From: an uncultured Clostridia bacterium
GTDB taxonomy: Bacteria > Bacillota > Clostridia > UBA1381
Assembly: GCA_947627795.1 (NCBI GenBank)
Contig: CANQXJ010000009.1
Coordinates: 1 to 56,535 of the forward strand
Length of the DNA stretch: 56,535 nucleotides
Direction: 5' to 3'
Both the position numbers and the translations under genes were made by a program. This document shows, piece by piece, positions 53,342 to 56,535 of this stretch. The notes beneath the pieces were generated by a model. It worked only from the letters and a program-made list of their open reading frames with translations, had not been told where the DNA came from and did not search any database. Position 1 is the first letter of the stretch, and every line of letters begins with the position of its first letter.

Positions 53342-53357
53342 GATATATCCCTCCTCA

Positions 53358-54383
53358 TTAATCTCGTATATATGCTTTTTTATGGAATATGTGCGTCGGA
53401 TCGTTTACCGTGTCAATTCCGTCGAGAGCTATGCCGGCTCCAAGAGCAACGCAGTCCGTTATATCGGACGCAAGATACACGTTAACTCCTATTTCCTCGC
53501 TTATGCGCCGGTCAAGTCCGTAAATAAGCGAACCGCCGCCGGTCATCACTATTCCGTCCTGGATTATGTCTCCGTGAAGCTCGGGAGGCGTTTCTTCGAG
53601 AACCTCCTTTATTCGCTCGGTAATATTGAACACAAGCTCATCAAATATTGGATAAAGTCTGTTTGATGAAATAGTTACCGATTTCGGAAGCCCTGTCACG
53701 GAGCAAAGTCCCTTCGCCTCGCACAGCAGCTCTTTGGGATACGGTACAACTCCGCCGATTTTGATTTTAATCCTTTCGGCGGTTTTAGGCCCGATATGGA
53801 GATTAAACTCCTTGCGTACATAGCGGACGATCGCTTCTGTGAATTCGTCTCCCGCTATTTTCAGCGAGCGGCTTATAACCACTCCTCCGAGCGACAGTAC
53901 CGCGATGTCGGTAGTGCCACCGCCTATATCAATCACCATAGTGCCGTGGGGCTGAGATATGTCATAACCCGCTCCCAGAGCCGCCGCTACGGGTTCTTCT
54001 ATTATATAAATATCCTTCGCTCCCGCTTCGCGTGCGGATTCGATTACAGCGCGCTGCTCCACGTCCGTTACGCCGGACGGGACGCACATCATAATTCTCG
54101 GTCTTATAATGGATTTTGAAAGGATTCTCGATAAAAACGCCTTGATCATTTCCTGCGTCAGAGTGAAATTTGAAATAACTCCGTCATGGAGCGGTCTTAC
54201 CGCGGTAATGTTAGGCGGTGTTTTTCCAAGCATTTTAAGGGCGTCTTTGCCTACGGCGCAAACCTCGTTTGTATCTGTATTTACCGCGATAACGGTAGGC
54301 TCGCGCAGGACGATCCCCTTGTCCTTGATATATACCTGCATAGTGGCAGTACCCAAATCAATGCTTATATCATTGGTGAACAT
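53358..54383 (-). CDS. MreB/Mbl rod-shape protein
   Basis: 341 residues of the actin-like family. Phosphate-1 motif [13 protein letters not shown] (near 8-20), [11 protein letters not shown] (near 128-138), phosphate-2 [15 protein letters not shown] (near 150-164) and adenosine motif [12 protein letters not shown] (near 286-297). It forms membrane-bound filaments that guide side-wall synthesis. Mbl and MreB cannot be told apart here, as mreC and mreD are absent. It heads an operon with fabZ, trmN6 and rsmI. Confidence 0.95.
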   Translation of the reverse strand: MFTNDISIDLGTATMQVYIKDKGIVLREPTVIAVNTDTNEVCAVGKDALKMLGKTPPNITAVRPLHDGVISNFTLTQEMIKAFLSRILSKSIIRPRIMMCVPSGVTDVEQRAVIESAREAGAKDIYIIEEPVAAALGAGYDISQPHGTMVIDIGGGTTDIAVLSLGGVVISRSLKIAGDEFTEAIVRYVRKEFNLHIGPKTAERIKIKIGGVVPYPKELLCEAKGLCSVTGLPKSVTISSNRLYPIFDELVFNITERIKEVLEETPPELHGDIIQDGIVMTGGGSLIYGLDRRISEEIGVNVYLASDITDCVALGAGIALDGIDTVNDPTHIFHKKAYIRD

Positions 54384-54419
54384 ACGCTTCTATCCTTTCA
54401 AAATTTACATATTAATATT

Positions 54420-54448
54420 ATTATACAATATTTTGCCGATTATCTCAA
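54420..54448 (-). promoter_or_regulatory. Sigma-A promoter of the mreB-fabZ-trmN6-rsmI operon
   Basis: Minus strand TTGAGA (54443-54448), 17-base spacer, TATAAT (54420-54425), directly behind the stop of the upstream gene. Confidence 0.75.
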
Positions 54449-54457
54449 TAACTTTTC

Positions 54458-55267
54458 TTATATTTTTAAAAGTTTTTTTGCATTTTCATAAAAAATCATA
54501 TTTTCTTTTTCCTCGTCAAGCCCGAGCGAGCGGATACGGTTTATTGCTTCGCCCTGAGAATCCCACGGAGAGTCTGTCGCGAAGAGGATTTTGTCATAGC
54601 CGTGGTTTTCAAATATCCGTAAAAGCTGCTCGCAGCTCATGAAACTGACCGCGTACGACGTATCGAGATATACTCTCGTGCCTACAAGATACTTTTCAAC
54701 GTCGTCCCACGCTTTCCAGCCGCCCATGTGAGCCGCAACTACGGTCACATCGGGAACCGCGTCCATAGCACGGCGCAGTCTGTCGGGCAGACAGTGCGAC
54801 GGGGGAGGGAAGCCCACGTCGTAGCCTGTATGGAGCACGACAAGCAAATCCAGCTCCGCGCACTTTTTCAGAACGCGTATCGCCTCGGGCGAGTCTATAT
54901 AAACCTCCTGATATTCCGGGTGCAGCTTAATTCCGCGAAGCCCCTTTGCCTTTATATCAAACAGCGTTTCCTCCCAGTTTCCCTGCATGGGATGAAGCGA
55001 GCCGAGCGAAAAAATTCCGTCCGTATTGTTGATCTCAGCCGCGAAACGGTTGATCGAGGTTGACTGCGTAAGAGTGGTTGCAATGGGCAGAACCACGCTG
55101 TAATCAACGCCGTTACGTTTCATTGAGTTTCTCAGCGCATCGAGCGTCGCCGGAATAACGGCGTATTCGGGATGCCCTTGCATTTTAAGAATGTTTTCCT
55201 CAAGTATTTTAACAGTGCGCTCCGCGATTTTGTCGGGGAAGATATGCGTGTGGAAATCTATTATCAT
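54458..55267 (-). CDS. TIM-barrel amidohydrolase (amidohydrolase-2 type)
   Basis: 269 residues. N-terminal metal motif DFHTHIFP (near 4-11), barrel His in KLHPEYQE (near 114) and HTGYD (near 145), VVAAHMGGW (near 175-183) and ILFATDSPWDSQ with the catalytic Asp (near 230-241). This pattern fits the amidohydrolase-2 (ACMSD-like) superfamily: metal-dependent decarboxylases or hydrolases. Substrate unknown. It reads toward the mreB promoter and has no obvious operon partner. Confidence 0.88.
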   Translation of the reverse strand: MIIDFHTHIFPDKIAERTVKILEENILKMQGHPEYAVIPATLDALRNSMKRNGVDYSVVLPIATTLTQSTSINRFAAEINNTDGIFSLGSLHPMQGNWEETLFDIKAKGLRGIKLHPEYQEVYIDSPEAIRVLKKCAELDLLVVLHTGYDVGFPPPSHCLPDRLRRAMDAVPDVTVVAAHMGGWKAWDDVEKYLVGTRVYLDTSYAVSFMSCEQLLRIFENHGYDKILFATDSPWDSQGEAINRIRSLGLDEEKENMIFYENAKKLLKI

Positions 55268-55339
55268 TTGATGCTGTTCCTTTCCATATAAGCATATAAG
55301 AAAAACATAAAATGGACTTATTTTTTATATGAATTCTTA

Positions 55340-56535
55340 CTATTTTATATTTTCTTTATATTTTTTACAAAGAGGTTTCATTGTTGAAACTCCGTCCCAA
55401 ATATATGCCGCAGCGTAATCCGCGCCCTCGGACGCGAGCCTTAAATCAATTGTCTGAGCTTCGCCTGTCAGCGCAGTTTCCGTAACTGCGGCGCTTATCA
55501 GCGTTCCGTCAGCTTTGTATGCCGCTGCGATGACAGCCGCTTTTCCGGCTTTTCCCGTCACGCTTACCGATACAGTTCCGCCGTTAACCGAAATATCCGT
55601 CACCGCGTAATCAGATTCCGGCTCGGGCGACGGCTCGGGCGACGCGGTTTCAGATGGGGTTTTATTCGCTTTCGCTTCGTATACTTTCATATTTCCGTAA
55701 CGAGTGTTATCGTACCAGTGAGAGCTGCCGGAAAGCGCGTCGACCGTCATTCCGCCAAAACCGTTCACGCTGCCGCTGTAGTAACGCGTGTTTATTACGG
55801 TGAAATTAAGTCCGTCCTCGCTGTACGCGGTCGTTACGGCGTACGCGTCCTTGCCGTCGTAAACGGCGTTGTTGTCAACTATTATTCTTACGATAGTCTG
55901 ACCGTTTGTGTACTTGCAGCTCGCGCCGCCGATTTCGGCGAGGAAGCTCGTAAGCTGTCCGCTCAGCGCGCTTTTTACGCTGCCGTCGTCGTTATAGTGA
56001 CGCTCGCCGTCGCCGGGGAAGAAGCCGTCGTTGTATTTCGCGTACGCGTAGCCGAAGAACGGTTTTTTATCGTTATCAAGCAAAATCGAGTCGTGGCAGC
56101 CGACCGTTGTGCTTGAATTTAACGTGAACTCGAGCGCGAACCAGTCCTTATTTTTCGCATAGCCCGGGGTGTAAAGCGATACGGGCGCTTTGCCGCTCGG
56201 TCCGTAGAACTGGAAGTATTGCTTTCCGCCGACCGTTATAAAATTACAGTTCATCTGCTTGGAAGCCGTGTCTTCGGCGGCAACGCCGTTCCATGTGCTC
56301 GACCAGCCGGTAAACGCGTTATTTGCGTCGGCTGTAATGTCGTAATCCGTAAAGCTGCCGCTTATTTTTGACGCGTCGAACACAACATCGCACGAATCGG
56401 GAAAGATTATTCCGTTCGCGTGTGTCAAGTCAACGCCGTATTCGTTATACTTCGTTTCCTCGCTGCCCGCTTTAAGCGCATCGTACATTTCCTTTGTAAT
56501 CGCGACCGCGCTCGAATCTACCGCGCCGTCCATGC
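55340..56535 (-). CDS. Large secreted protein, 3' part (5' end outside window)
   Basis: The frame is open to the window end, so the N-terminus is missing. The visible ~397 residues hold an ordered beta-rich domain of about 280 residues (concanavalin/laminin-G-like composition, many Trp, Tyr, Gly, Asn: FQFYGPSGKAPVSLYTPGYA), a Thr/Pro/Ser/Glu linker (near 296-310), and a C-terminal Ig-like domain ending TMKPLCKKYKENIK. That last module recurs at the ends of secreted carbohydrate-active proteins of gut clostridia, which suggests glycan binding or cleavage. No catalytic residues can be assigned. Confidence 0.7.
   Translation of the reverse strand, partial: MDGAVDSSAVAITKEMYDALKAGSEETKYNEYGVDLTHANGIIFPDSCDVVFDASKISGSFTDYDITADANNAFTGWSSTWNGVAAEDTASKQMNCNFITVGGKQYFQFYGPSGKAPVSLYTPGYAKNKDWFALEFTLNSSTTVGCHDSILLDNDKKPFFGYAYAKYNDGFFPGDGERHYNDDGSVKSALSGQLTSFLAEIGGASCKYTNGQTIVRIIVDNNAVYDGKDAYAVTTAYSEDGLNFTVINTRYYSGSVNGFGGMTVDALSGSSHWYDNTRYGNMKVYEAKANKTPSETASPEPSPEPESDYAVTDISVNGGTVSVSVTGKAGKAAVIAAAYKADGTLISAAVTETALTGEAQTIDLRLASEGADYAAAYIWDGVSTMKPLCKKYKENIK

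Overview
The window looks like a chromosomal segment from an anaerobic, probably gut-associated member of the Clostridia (Bacillota). This rests on gene content: CtsR-McsA-McsB-ClpC with a CtsR operator, a perfect CIRCE box on groES-groEL, SpoVG, a single-chain glycyl-tRNA synthetase, SLH and copper-amine-oxidase-type surface domains, the rpmH-rnpA-yidD-yidC-jag block, strong AGGAGG ribosome binding sites and frequent TTG/GTG starts. I cannot name the genus. No rRNA operon or CRISPR array is visible.

Left part (1-11.5 kb, mostly minus strand). Bases 1-675 carry the tail of an unrecognised gene and a small DUF6809-like gene of the type found on mobile elements. An AT-rich, apparently decayed stretch follows. 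Then comes a two-gene operon reading leftward: a MATE exporter with an extra C-terminal domain, and a 2449-residue NRPS with order C-A-T-C-A-T-reductase. The pair most likely makes and exports a dipeptide aldehyde. A second gene-poor stretch with an orphan coding fragment leads to tRNA-Pro(CGG) and tRNA-Ser(CGA).

11.6-19.7 kb. mscL and glyS read left. A 0.36-kb intergenic region with clustered DnaA-box-like sites and an AT-rich flank separates them from a rightward VTC-domain / DUF4956 / CotH-kinase module, which contains nine helically phased A-tracts. Two related single-pass membrane proteins with amphipathic or acidic repeats read left behind it.

19.7-36.3 kb. The block holds the protein quality-control genes (ctsR-mcsA-mcsB-clpC, then groES-groEL), a TalC-type transaldolase, a class A PBP, a small BofC-like protein, two coiled-coil proteins, secreted 3D-domain and TAP-linker proteins, and a DUF815 AAA ATPase.

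36.4-47.2 kb. A ribulokinase-like FGGY kinase and L-ribulose-5-P 4-epimerase are separated by a TIR-bounded repeat element. They are followed by spoVG, murC, a membrane protein, a SigB/F/G-type sigma factor, pyrE, an SLH protein, and rpmH-rnpA-yidD-yidC-jag. No dnaA lies next to rpmH.

47.2-56.5 kb. This part holds a GT2 glycosyltransferase, a thioredoxin-reductase-like flavoprotein, a second copy of the TIR element, an amidohydrolase, a Cys-rich miniprotein under a hairpin that covers its ribosome binding site, palindromic GTAGGGGCG repeats, the operon mreB/mbl-fabZ-trmN6-rsmI, a second amidohydrolase, and the 3' part of a secreted protein cut by the window end.

Best candidates for a second look are the NRPS-MATE pair, the VTC-DUF4956-CotH module, the DnaA-box cluster, the TIR elements, the WGEAE-motif membrane pair and the Cys-rich miniprotein with its leader hairpin.
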